A DNA stretch of 64,000 nucleotides. Source: Trichormus variabilis 0441 (lineage in GTDB: Bacteria; Cyanobacteriota; Cyanobacteriia; Cyanobacteriales; Nostocaceae). Position 1 is the stretch's first letter. Each line of letters opens with the position of its first letter. Below the pieces are notes generated by a model. That model was not told where the DNA came from, did no database searches, and saw nothing but the letters and a program-made list of their open reading frames with translations. Below are positions 44,926 to 53,100 of the stretch, piece by piece. Made by a program: the position numbers and the translations under genes. Location: assembly GCF_009856605.1 (NCBI RefSeq), contig NZ_CP047243.1, positions 298,033-362,032 of the forward strand. Direction: 5' to 3'.

Positions 44926-45858
44926 CTAACTAACCCTGTGTTTATAGTACTTATCTAAAATATCCTTTGCTAAAGCTTCTGGCTCGGATGTAAAGGAAAA
45001 TTGAATTAGCCCTGATGAATCAGAAAGTGAAATCGAGGTTGACCACCTAGCAACTTGTTCAATGGCATCACACACAGCACTTTCTGAAAGTTTGAAAATC
45101 ATTCCAGGACTGCCGATATCGTAAACTAGACGGGAAATAGAAATAGTTCTCTGCTCACGTCCTACAAAGCTGGCATACTCAAGACAGGCAGCAACTAATA
45201 TTTCTGCTGGTAAGTTTCCTTTATAACCAACTCGAAAAGTAAAATGCCGTGAATCTCCTGCGGTATGAATGATTCCTAGTTGAGTAAAAGGACAGTCTAA
45301 ACTTTCTTCTGTTATACCTACCTTAGTATTTGCCTGTTCTACATACATTCGCAAAATACAGGATACATCTTTCTTTAACGATGATTCAGCAATACGTGGT
45401 GCAATACTATCTCTGTAAGTACACAAAGCATTAAATAAATCATCTTGTGAAAATTCGTTTTCTCTAAAAATATTAAAAGTAAAATACCAAGCAGCTGCAT
45501 TACAACTTGGTTTTAGCAAGTTCCAGTGTAAAAGCCACAGTGTTGCAGGATCTTCTAAAAAGATATCCCAGCCATCTTCTCCTAATAGAAGATTACCAAA
45601 CTCTGACGGTTCATCATTCTCTAATACCTTAAAAGCATTGCACCAGTAGCGAATAGCGCTTACCATGTTTTTCCCAACACCTAATCTTACAGGTGCATCC
45701 TCTTGTAAAAAGATTTTGGGATTAACTTGAGCCATATCAAACCCTTTTTTTATCCACCCATAACGTGGATGAAATGTCTCATGACGGGCAAAAGCTGGAT
45801 TGACATTAGTTATTTCCTTAACAATGCCATCTAAGTTGAGGCTGATTTGTTTAACCAT
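44926..45858 (-). CDS. sspB: SspB, DUF4007 phosphorothioation nickase
   Basis: A 310-residue DUF4007 protein. The family core is near the N-terminus: FARHETFHPRYGWIKKGFD then EDAPVRLGVGKNMVSAIRYW. DUF4007 in the Ssp system is SspB, which nicks DNA to open the strand for sulfur insertion. It is the first gene of the operon, with 8 bases to sspC, and divergent from the methyltransferase-like gene, 127 bases away. Confidence 0.85.
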   Translation of the reverse strand: MVKQISLNLDGIVKEITNVNPAFARHETFHPRYGWIKKGFDMAQVNPKIFLQEDAPVRLGVGKNMVSAIRYWCNAFKVLENDEPSEFGNLLLGEDGWDIFLEDPATLWLLHWNLLKPSCNAAAWYFTFNIFRENEFSQDDLFNALCTYRDSIAPRIAESSLKKDVSCILRMYVEQANTKVGITEESLDCPFTQLGIIHTAGDSRHFTFRVGYKGNLPAEILVAACLEYASFVGREQRTISISRLVYDIGSPGMIFKLSESAVCDAIEQVARWSTSISLSDSSGLIQFSFTSEPEALAKDILDKYYKHRVS

Positions 45859-45985
45859 AAATATTTCTAGACGTTAATAGAATAACTAATAAAATTTATT
45901 AAGATCCCAACTATTATAAGAAAATCCATATTAAGTGATATTTGATTGAGCGGTTAACAAACGGATACTATCCAGTAAATAAGCA
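45859..45985. promoter_or_regulatory. divergent promoter region, ssp operon and associated methyltransferase
   Basis: 127 AT-rich bases between the divergent sspB and methyltransferase genes. It must drive the 14.5-kb minus operon and probably the plus gene. No strong sigma-70 pair or obvious operator palindrome stands out. TATTATAAG-like segments lie near 45914. Confidence 0.5.
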
Positions 45986-48226
45986 ATGGTTCAGCATAAT
46001 GGCAGCTTTAAAAAGCCAGAGGAGACTTCTTTAATAAAAGAAACCAAGGCTTCTAATATACATGAACTAGGCAGTGTTGCAAATATGAATTTAAGTGAAC
46101 AGCATCAACTTATACTTGAACCAAGCATGATAGCTCAAGCTTGCAAGCGCTGTCCAGTTGGTAAGCTGCTACCAGATGCTTTTTATATTCATATTTCAGC
46201 ACTCAGTGCTTTAGAACCTCTGTTACAAGAATGCGAAAGTTCGGCTAGAAGTGCCTGTCTCAAAACTGAGACACCAACGCTTGTAAAATTTAATACTAGA
46301 AAGAGCGTAATTTCTTACTTATTCTACCCAGATTTTGATATTGAAGCACATCCGGCTTTAAAAGCAAGTATTCAAGTCGAGCTTAACACTTTAGAAGTCG
46401 CTTACAGAGACTATAGTAACTCTAAGAATCCTCCTATTCTTCATCGGAAAGAAACATTTGTTACCCGCGAATATCCGTTTTATCAAAAATTTGCTGAACT
46501 TACTCATGCTGAGGAAGCTTTAGGTTTGCTCAATAGTCCCAAAAGCATTGGCACAAGAAAAGGATGGCAACAGCGTTTACAAGCTTATAATATTGAGATT
46601 CAAGAACATCGCTTGATTCAACGTCAAACAGTAACTATTAACAATGAATCTCGGATACAACAAATAGACCGTCACAAAGCAGCTATTGTTCGTAATGATT
46701 TTTCCCGTCCTGTACGTTTAGCTTTAGAAGCAGGCTTATTTACACAACATATAACTTTTTTTGATTATGGTTGTGGTCATGGGGGTGATGTTAAGCGCAT
46801 TGCTCAACAAGGATATACCAGCATGGGTTATGACCCTTTCTACTCTCCTAATAGTCCTCAAATTCCTGCTGATATCGTTAATCTTGGTTATGTGATTAAC
46901 GTTATTGAAGACACAGGTGAACGACGGGAAGCTTTGCTCAAAGCCTGGGAATTAACCCGTAAAGTATTGCTTGTTGCTGCTCAAGTTACACTAGCTGACA
47001 CAAATAAAGGTACAGTTGCATATGGTGATGGAGTAGTTACTACCCGTAATACATTTCAAAAATATTACGAGCAGGAAGAACTGAAAACCTATATTGACCA
47101 AGTTCTTGGTGTTGATGCTATTCCTGTAGCATTAGGCGTTTATTTTATTTTTCGAGATGAGGCTCAAGCTCAGTTATTTCGTGCCTCTCGCTTCCGTTCT
47201 CGTACTACAACGCCTAGAGTCCGTTCTCGTATTAAGCGATTTGAAGATTATCAAGAACTACTGACACCTTTAATGTCTTTTGTTACCGAACGTGGTCGTC
47301 TTCCAAGTAAAGGGGAATTAGCACAGGAAGCTGATATTAATGCGGAATTTGGCAGCTTGCGGCGTGCATTTCAATTAATTCTGCAAGCTACAGATGCTAA
47401 AGAATGGGAGGAAATTGCTGAAAAACGACGGCAAGATTTAATGGTTTATTTAGCACTGTGTCAATTTAATCGTCGGCCAAAATTAGGCGAATTAGCATTA
47501 GAAGCTCAAGAAGATATCCTAGCTTTATTTGGTACATACAAACAAGCTTGGCTAAATGCTGACCAAATGTTACGTAGTTTAGGAGATTTAGAAAATATTG
47601 CGAAATGTTGCCAAAATAGCCCAATTGGAAAAAAAATCCCTAATTCTTTGTGGATACATATCTCGACATTACAAAAACTTGACCCGCTACTACGTCTTTA
47701 TGAGGGATGTGCTAGCCGAGCTATAGGAAGTTTAGAAGAAGCAAATGTAATTAAATTCCACAGTAATAAACCAAAAATTTCTTATTTATTTTATCCAGAG
47801 TTTGATGATAATCCCCATCCCGCATTACAAACCAGCATGGAAATTGACCTACTTGATTTACGGGTAACTTACCGTGACTATAACACTGACGATGACCCAC
47901 CAATATTACATTGTAAGGACGCTTTAGTTGATACTGATTATCCGCTTTATGAGCAGTTTGCCAAGCTAACTCGCAAAGAAGAAGATTGGGGGCTACTTGA
48001 TGATTGGCGACTTATTAATCATCGCTCTGGTTGGCTCAGATGTCTTAAAGAAAACTGTGTAATCCTTAAAGGATATCAATTATCTTGGCAAAAGGATGCT
48101 GATCCATACAAGCTTAAAATATTGCGTTCTGCTGCTCAAAGTCGTCAAAGAAAAAGACGTAGTAGCAACAACAATAAATCTCCTGAAACAACCCCTTCTA
48201 TCACTGATGAGTTAAATGAAAGTTAA
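45986..48226 (+). CDS. DNA phosphorothioation-associated putative methyltransferase
   Basis: A 746-residue protein with a class I methyltransferase core in the middle: FFDYGCGHGGDVKRIAQQ (SAM motif I) near residue 256, then LGYVINVIEDTGER. This matches the family called 'DNA phosphorothioation-associated putative methyltransferase' (TIGR04096), repeatedly found beside dnd/ssp genes. Its core is flanked by two related domains: residues about 46-205 and 535-705 share RCPVGK/SPIGKK, IHIS, ISYLFYP, YRDY and PPILH. Substrate unknown. ATG at 45986 is used; an internal start at residue 34 is possible. Confidence 0.8.
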   Translation: MVQHNGSFKKPEETSLIKETKASNIHELGSVANMNLSEQHQLILEPSMIAQACKRCPVGKLLPDAFYIHISALSALEPLLQECESSARSACLKTETPTLVKFNTRKSVISYLFYPDFDIEAHPALKASIQVELNTLEVAYRDYSNSKNPPILHRKETFVTREYPFYQKFAELTHAEEALGLLNSPKSIGTRKGWQQRLQAYNIEIQEHRLIQRQTVTINNESRIQQIDRHKAAIVRNDFSRPVRLALEAGLFTQHITFFDYGCGHGGDVKRIAQQGYTSMGYDPFYSPNSPQIPADIVNLGYVINVIEDTGERREALLKAWELTRKVLLVAAQVTLADTNKGTVAYGDGVVTTRNTFQKYYEQEELKTYIDQVLGVDAIPVALGVYFIFRDEAQAQLFRASRFRSRTTTPRVRSRIKRFEDYQELLTPLMSFVTERGRLPSKGELAQEADINAEFGSLRRAFQLILQATDAKEWEEIAEKRRQDLMVYLALCQFNRRPKLGELALEAQEDILALFGTYKQAWLNADQMLRSLGDLENIAKCCQNSPIGKKIPNSLWIHISTLQKLDPLLRLYEGCASRAIGSLEEANVIKFHSNKPKISYLFYPEFDDNPHPALQTSMEIDLLDLRVTYRDYNTDDDPPILHCKDALVDTDYPLYEQFAKLTRKEEDWGLLDDWRLINHRSGWLRCLKENCVILKGYQLSWQKDADPYKLKILRSAAQSRQRKRRSSNNNKSPETTPSITDELNES

Positions 48227-48314
48227 ATCAGCTAGGTTATTAAAATGTAGCTCACATCAAACTTACATATGGGTCAATTCACAAGCTTTTTCAGTTTCAG
48301 AAATTGTATACAAT

Positions 48315-48757
48315 TCAAGCTATAACGTTATATTCTAGCTCAATCAAATTCAATAGCTTATCTTCCATAGCAGTAAGATAAGGACGATTCAACTTTCCTA
48401 ATGACTGCAACAGATTTTTCACTGTCTCTTCCAATGATTCAGAATATATTCTATTGAGGCGATCGCAAATCTGCTGCATCTGCTCACACTCAGCAGGCAA
48501 GTAAGCGAAGGACTTTAGATGCTTCAGCCCAACCGTTAGTTCTGTATCCCAAGTTCTGACAGTGCAACTAAACTTCCCTACATGGGTCACGATACCCCAG
48601 CAACTGCCTTTACCCCTGAGTTCGGGATTGTCCTTGGCTAAGATTTGGCAGACCTCACATCTGGTAGCTGTTAGGTACTTGGGTACGTCCCATTATTCGC
48701 TGCACTAGATCCTTAACTATGCGACTTCATGAAACTTTGCCCCCAGCTTGTTTCTAC
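48315..48757 (-). pseudogene. frameshifted copy of the ParB-like gene, 3' half
   Basis: The last 91 codons (48315-48590) closely match the C-terminus of the gene at 51649-52590: VTHVG-x-FSCTV, CDR, NRPYLTA-x-E. Upstream, homology continues in another frame with an in-frame stop and at least one frameshift (IVKDLVQRIM, then CEVCQ, then KDNPELRG) to about 48757. It is a decayed duplicate of the 3' half of that gene, placed at the right edge of the defence island. Confidence 0.85.
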
Positions 48758-48795
48758 TGTTTGCCGCCATAATTACTGTTGAGTTCCTAATTTTT

Positions 48796-50325
48796 TCAAG
48801 AATTAAATTTCCGCAATCGTGCTTCACCATAAATGTATTGACCTAAAGCATTTGCTTGACGAGAAGGTGCAGCTAAGTGAGCATTAATCCTAGCTTCCTT
48901 AAGTAGACGTTGCACGTCTTCCCAGAAAATTTCTCCACCCCCACCTGTAATGATTAAATTTGTTACCCTGTTCATTGTCCAATCTTCTTGTTCGTCTAAC
49001 CAAGCAAGAATACGAGAGCAAATTTCACGAGAAAAACACTCTATAAGGTTAGGGAGAAAATCATCTAGATTGATGGCTTTACTAGCACCTTTAGGACGAT
49101 AGAAGCGTTCTTCCTTGGGTTTTGTAATAGCAGAAATTAATGCTAAAGATTGACTATCTGCACCTTCAATTTCAGATGCAATCAATTCATATAACTTGTT
49201 CATGCCAAAATATTCACTTTTAGAAGCATCCTTAACAAAGCAAAAATTATTTAGCATGATGATATTAGTGCTTTCATATCCAATATCAATAATAGCTACA
49301 CTATTTTTAGTGAAATCAGGAACATCTCCTCTTTTTTTAGGTTGAGCTTCTTTCCAGAGCAAACTACCATAACCCTCTGGCATTACCCATACCTTAGTAA
49401 TATTGAAATATACTGATTCTCCACGGAATTTCATTATATGAGGGCCAGCAATAATACTAATTAACTCTGTTTTCTCTATCTCAAATTGTTCTGAGCATAA
49501 GAAAGGTAAACTTATCACAACGGATATTTCATCTTTAAGTTTAAAGTAGCCAATTGCAGCTAATATTTTTGCCAACGCATCTTCTACTTTAGATTGTCCA
49601 ACACCAAGATTTGCACCTAATTTAGCCCCTAATTGACCAACAGCATAACCACTGCCTTTATATTCCAGCCATAAATTCATTAAAGGATCAGTTGGTATAC
49701 TACTATATTTATATATAGCACCAGTAAAAATTTGTTCAAATGGAATATGCTTCACATTGGCAGGAATAAACACTACACTACTAGGTTCACGGCTAATACA
49801 AGCTTTTGTAAAAGCTCTACCTAAATCAACGCTAAGGATATTGGTACTATCAGTATCACTAGGTATTATAAGGTTAATTTCTTTAGTGACTTCTATTGCT
49901 GTTAAAGTACGTGTATAGTAATCATCAGGAACAATAATTAACTCTTCCTGTAATTGTGAGAGAACTTGGTTAGTTTGTTCAACTGCTGATTGAAAGCTAT
50001 TTAAAGCATTTACTGTAGGTTCTCTATCTATTTCCCACATGAGAAAAATAAGATTTTGCTGTAGACGTACTGCCAATCTTAAAAAGTCTTTTTCTACTTC
50101 ACTTAATGCAAGTTGATCAGTTAACTTTTTTACGTCCTTCTTATTTTTATCAGCTAGTTCATAATATTGCTCTGCCAAAGAAGCGTATTTATTGGTTAAC
50201 TCATTAGCAATTTGTTTATGGTGTTTAGCTTCTTGCCTGTTTTTTTCACCAGCAGCATGAGCGGTAAAAGCACCTGCAACAGCACCAACAGCCATCCCTA
50301 ATGCACCAAACACAAGAGGAATCAT
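48796..50325 (-). CDS. membrane-anchored actin-like ATPase
   Basis: A 509-residue protein. Residues 1-25 are a glycine/alanine-rich membrane segment (FGALGMAVGAVAGAFTAHAA), about 30-140 a coiled coil, and 160-490 an actin/ParM/Hsp70-type ATPase: phosphate 1 ILSVDLGRAFTKACI near 165, phosphate 2 NSVAIIDIGYESTNIIML near 352, adenosine NLIITGGGGEIFW near 463. The ATPase resembles plasmid ParM-like proteins but is fused to a membrane anchor. It lies 33 bases after the HNH/membrane gene, so the two are probably co-expressed. No ParR-type partner was recognised. Confidence 0.75.
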   Translation of the reverse strand: MIPLVFGALGMAVGAVAGAFTAHAAGEKNRQEAKHHKQIANELTNKYASLAEQYYELADKNKKDVKKLTDQLALSEVEKDFLRLAVRLQQNLIFLMWEIDREPTVNALNSFQSAVEQTNQVLSQLQEELIIVPDDYYTRTLTAIEVTKEINLIIPSDTDSTNILSVDLGRAFTKACISREPSSVVFIPANVKHIPFEQIFTGAIYKYSSIPTDPLMNLWLEYKGSGYAVGQLGAKLGANLGVGQSKVEDALAKILAAIGYFKLKDEISVVISLPFLCSEQFEIEKTELISIIAGPHIMKFRGESVYFNITKVWVMPEGYGSLLWKEAQPKKRGDVPDFTKNSVAIIDIGYESTNIIMLNNFCFVKDASKSEYFGMNKLYELIASEIEGADSQSLALISAITKPKEERFYRPKGASKAINLDDFLPNLIECFSREICSRILAWLDEQEDWTMNRVTNLIITGGGGEIFWEDVQRLLKEARINAHLAAPSRQANALGQYIYGEARLRKFNS

Positions 50326-50358
50326 AAAAACTAGCAGTTTTGTGAATAAAGTTAAATG

Positions 50359-51369
50359 TTACAAATGAGGAGGAAGCTCAAGAGGTTGTGAATTAGCTAA
50401 TAATTTACTATCTGCTGATGTCATACCTAAAGATTGAGCAATAGCAACTGATTCTCGTAAACGTTGCATAGCCCCTTCTATTCCTGGTAGGGTCGGACGA
50501 TTTATTATTTCTTGATTAATTGCTTCTGCTTGAGACAAAAACTCTAAATTCTTCTTGTGTTCATAAATTAGTTCATTCTCAACCGCTTGTAAATATTCTA
50601 GTTCTTGCTGTGTTAAAGATTCGTAGTATACTCTCACATCCTGTTTATGCTCATCAAGTATCTTAAAAAACTGATGAATCATGCCTGTAGCACCAACAAC
50701 TGCTAAAACTGGTGCTACTGTTGTTAGTGCGATCGCTATCGGTGGACAAGCTGCTGCTACTGTTGCAGTTGCAAATGCTGTTGCACCTCCAACTGCACCG
50801 CCCATGACAGTATCTTTTAATGTTGTCGTAGCTGCTTCTTGTGCAGAGATTTCACCTCGGACTACACGCAATCCATTAGTTAACAACGAAAAAGGCAGAG
50901 ATGTCATTGCACCCACAGCAGCCCCCATCGGTGCAGCTTGAAAACCTGCTTTAATAGCACCTGTTAGGTTATCAAAATGCCATTTGGCATCTAGTCTTAC
51001 CTTTTCTTGCCAAGTCATGGTCTTATCACCACGGGCAATGTTGTCTTTGGCGTTCTCCCATTTGATATTGTTGGGATTATTAGATCCACCCTTGCTATGA
51101 GGCTTGATATGGCTGGCGTGTTTATCTGATAGGTACTGCTCAACATTACTAGCCGCAGATTTACCATCAACACCTGCACGCCCAGAAGGGGGAATCTTCT
51201 CTAACATTTGTTGAGCTTCCAGCCTAGTTCTTATCGGTTCGCCAGCCCTAATCCCACCTTTATACATTCTGCGTGCTGCACTCAAAGATAAATCCTGTAA
51301 TTGAGCGTGCTGAATCTTAGTTGTGGCAGCTGCATTAACAGCAGAATTACGATGGGAATCATCCGTCAT
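50359..51369 (-). CDS. membrane protein with HNH-like motif (copy B)
   Basis: A 336-residue paralogue of the protein at 16619-17629. Residues about 60-140 contain the shared block: YLSDKHASHIKPHSKGGSNN then NIKWE-x4-DN-x2-RG. The C-terminal half has glycine-zipper-like hydrophobic helices (AAPMGAAVGAMTSLPFS; VMGGAVGGATAFATAT), which differ from those in copy A. The HNH-like turn lacks the usual DH. It precedes a membrane-anchored actin-like ATPase by 33 bases. A membrane-targeted effector is a reasonable inference, but unproven. Confidence 0.65.
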   Translation of the reverse strand: MTDDSHRNSAVNAAATTKIQHAQLQDLSLSAARRMYKGGIRAGEPIRTRLEAQQMLEKIPPSGRAGVDGKSAASNVEQYLSDKHASHIKPHSKGGSNNPNNIKWENAKDNIARGDKTMTWQEKVRLDAKWHFDNLTGAIKAGFQAAPMGAAVGAMTSLPFSLLTNGLRVVRGEISAQEAATTTLKDTVMGGAVGGATAFATATVAAACPPIAIALTTVAPVLAVVGATGMIHQFFKILDEHKQDVRVYYESLTQQELEYLQAVENELIYEHKKNLEFLSQAEAINQEIINRPTLPGIEGAMQRLRESVAIAQSLGMTSADSKLLANSQPLELPPHL

Positions 51370-51648
51370 AAATTATTGCTTTCCTTAGCTATCGACTAAA
51401 TACGGCATCAGCTTATTCTTACTATTCCCAATTATCTTTGGTTAAAAACAATGCTTTTATCAAGATGCTATGAATATTGAGTGCATTTACAATTAAGACA
51501 ACAAAGCAGAGCTAAGTAATAATTGGGATTTATCAAATTAAAAACGTAGCAGCTTTTATATGGTAATTCCTAAAAATTTTACGCTTGATTTAGCAACCAA
51601 ACTGTGCGGCATCTTTTGAACCACTTGTTACAGTTATGTGGGCATGAA

Positions 51649-52590
51649 TCATAACTGTAATGAACATTTAGCTTCCAAAAAACTCAAAAGTTCTTCCTCA
51701 AACGCAGTCAAATACGGTCGCTTGAGTTCCCCCAGACACTTCAACACAGCCCTACCAGCTTCTTCCAAGTTCTCAACGTCCCGTAACCTATGGATACGAT
51801 CGCAAATTTCTCGCATCTGCTGACATTCCGAATCCGAATAATCCATTGGCTTGAGGTGGTCAGTTCTCACAGTATACTCACCATTCCACGCTGTGACTGT
51901 GCAGCTAAACTCTCCTACATGAGTAACTATGCACCAACAGCTACCCATACCGCGTAAATCAGGATTATCCTTGACAACGAATTGACAGACTTCGCCAACA
52001 CGGTAAGGATTGGGGGCTTTACTGCTTTCCATAATGCGTTGCACCACATCTTTAACGATGCGACCAGTCGGCACTTTATCCCCAGCTTCTTGAACTGCGT
52101 CTTGCCATGCTTTCCGTTGCTGCTGGGGTTCTAGCTTAGAGAGAGGACGAACTTGTACTTCTGATATGGGGAAAATTTGGGAACTATTAGTTCCCATTTC
52201 ATCTGCTTGTGCTTCCTCAATTTGGGAACTATTAGTTCCCATTATTATGTTGTCAACTATTAAAGACGCAGCTATTAAATAATTCACATGGCGGTGAGTA
52301 TAGCTAAATCTGTCTTTGCAGTATTCCTCAAACGTCCGGTGCGTAGAACGATACAGTCTGCGATCGCGTAATTCCGCCAATGCTTTCCCTGCTTCAAAAA
52401 ACGCCCGTTCTACTTTGCGTTCCAAAAGCAGGCGATCGCTTTGTTCTTCTGGGGTCAATTCAGGTATTTCAACAGCAGCCACATCAATCGTTGCTGAAGC
52501 GGGATCTTCTGTTGAGATGTCTGAGTTGGGTGATTCTGGATTGACAGATGACGCAGAGGTGGCTTTGCGCTTACGGGGTGGGGAGTTCAT
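51649..52590 (-). CDS. ParB-like / plasmid partition-type DNA-binding protein
   Basis: A 313-residue protein of a cyanobacterial plasmid type. An acidic low-complexity N-terminus (about 1-45) is followed by a helical part (about 50-160) and a helix-turn-helix-like region with SEVQVRPLSKLEP and GRIVKDVVQRIM. It resembles ParB-family N-terminal parts ('VRPL-x-KLEP'). The C-terminal 130 residues are shared with the pseudogene at 48315-48757. Two identical segments, GTNSSQI, occur within it and correspond to two DNA palindromes. It probably acts in plasmid maintenance or gene control. Confidence 0.65.
   Translation of the reverse strand: MNSPPRKRKATSASSVNPESPNSDISTEDPASATIDVAAVEIPELTPEEQSDRLLLERKVERAFFEAGKALAELRDRRLYRSTHRTFEEYCKDRFSYTHRHVNYLIAASLIVDNIIMGTNSSQIEEAQADEMGTNSSQIFPISEVQVRPLSKLEPQQQRKAWQDAVQEAGDKVPTGRIVKDVVQRIMESSKAPNPYRVGEVCQFVVKDNPDLRGMGSCWCIVTHVGEFSCTVTAWNGEYTVRTDHLKPMDYSDSECQQMREICDRIHRLRDVENLEEAGRAVLKCLGELKRPYLTAFEEELLSFLEAKCSLQL
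52179..52195. repeat. 17-bp perfect palindrome (copy 1) inside ParB-like gene
   Basis: GGGAACTA-T-TAGTTCCC, with identical flanks (ATTTGGG and CCCAT) shared with the second copy. Both lie inside the ParB-like coding sequence and encode GTNSSQ on the minus strand. Such arms could be a binding site for a dimeric protein or an RNA hairpin in the message. Confidence 0.85.
52224..52240. repeat. 17-bp perfect palindrome (copy 2) inside ParB-like gene
   Basis: Same GGGAACTA-T-TAGTTCCC sequence as at 52179-52195, 45 bases away (start to start) and in the same reading frame, so the encoded peptide repeats. The extended match is 23 bases. Spacing of about four helical turns suits two protein dimers on one DNA face. 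Confidence 0.85.
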
Positions 52591-52696
52591 GCGCCTACCT
52601 CATTTAGTTTAATGGTATTTGCTGGGAGTGTAGTATTCAGAAGTGGTCACTCTTTAACAAAAATGGGCAAACCACAAGACTCGCAATCAATGTTGA

Positions 52697-52939
52697 CTAA
52701 TTATCAAAACTGATGCCAAAATTCACGCCCAAAACTTCTTCGATTTTACGGAGCGTTACTTCTGGCAGAACATCATTTTCTTCACGCTCAATTCGATACC
52801 AATTAGCACGAGTCATATCAGCCGCCTTTGCTAATTCTTCTACTGACCGTGGATCTCGCTCTCTAGCTTGTTTAATTTTCGCTCCGATGCCTGGGGCATC
52901 AACTCGTATAATCCTTTCTATTTGCACATCTATAGGCAT
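52697..52939 (-). CDS. XRE-type helix-turn-helix regulator
   Basis: An 80-residue protein from ATG 52939 (MPIDVQIERIIRVD); an upstream ATG at 52969 would add 10 residues. The helix-turn-helix is clear at about residues 17-70: GAKIKQARERDPRSVEELAK, then ADMTRANWYRIEREEN, then VTLRKIEEVLGV. The promoter region 52983-53015 carries a perfect palindrome over its -35 box. It is divergent from the operon beginning at 53101 and probably represses both directions. Confidence 0.85.
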   Translation of the reverse strand: MPIDVQIERIIRVDAPGIGAKIKQARERDPRSVEELAKAADMTRANWYRIEREENDVLPEVTLRKIEEVLGVNFGISFDN

Positions 52940-52982
52940 AAACAATCCTTCTTTATTCAAGCATTTCATATAAACTATGTAA

Positions 52983-53015
52983 ATTGTAGAGTGACACTTG
53001 ACATAATGTCAAGTG
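52983..53015. promoter_or_regulatory. XRE promoter with 21-bp palindromic operator
   Basis: The operator at 52995-53015 has 10-bp arms CACTTGACAT and ATGTCAAGTG around a central A. Read toward the XRE gene on the minus strand, TTGACA (53012-53007) is followed after 18 bases by TACAAT (52988-52983), a good sigma-70 promoter with its -35 inside the palindrome. Repressor binding would block RNA polymerase, suggesting autoregulation. A second TTGACA reads toward the 53101 operon. Confidence 0.75.
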
Positions 53016-53040
53016 AGAGGATACAGTATATATATACAAA

Positions 53041-53074
53041 AAAAGCGCCCCGACTACCAATCTAAAGCGCTTTT
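53041..53074 (+). terminator. leader hairpin, attenuator-like
   Basis: AAAAGCGC (53041-53048) and GCGCTTTT (53067-53074) form an 8-bp stem, followed by TTTTCTTGTT, between the operator and the first gene of the plus-strand operon. It could terminate early transcripts. Leader control is an inference. Confidence 0.5.
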
Positions 53075-53100
53075 CTTGTTCCAATTACGGAAATACCATT

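Noticed and set aside
41411..45858. BREX-type locus (SspC resembles BrxC in size and P-loop)
   Set aside because: No PglZ, BrxL, PglX or Lon-type gene is present, while DUF4007, a PAPS-reductase-like protein and a cysteine desulfurase are.
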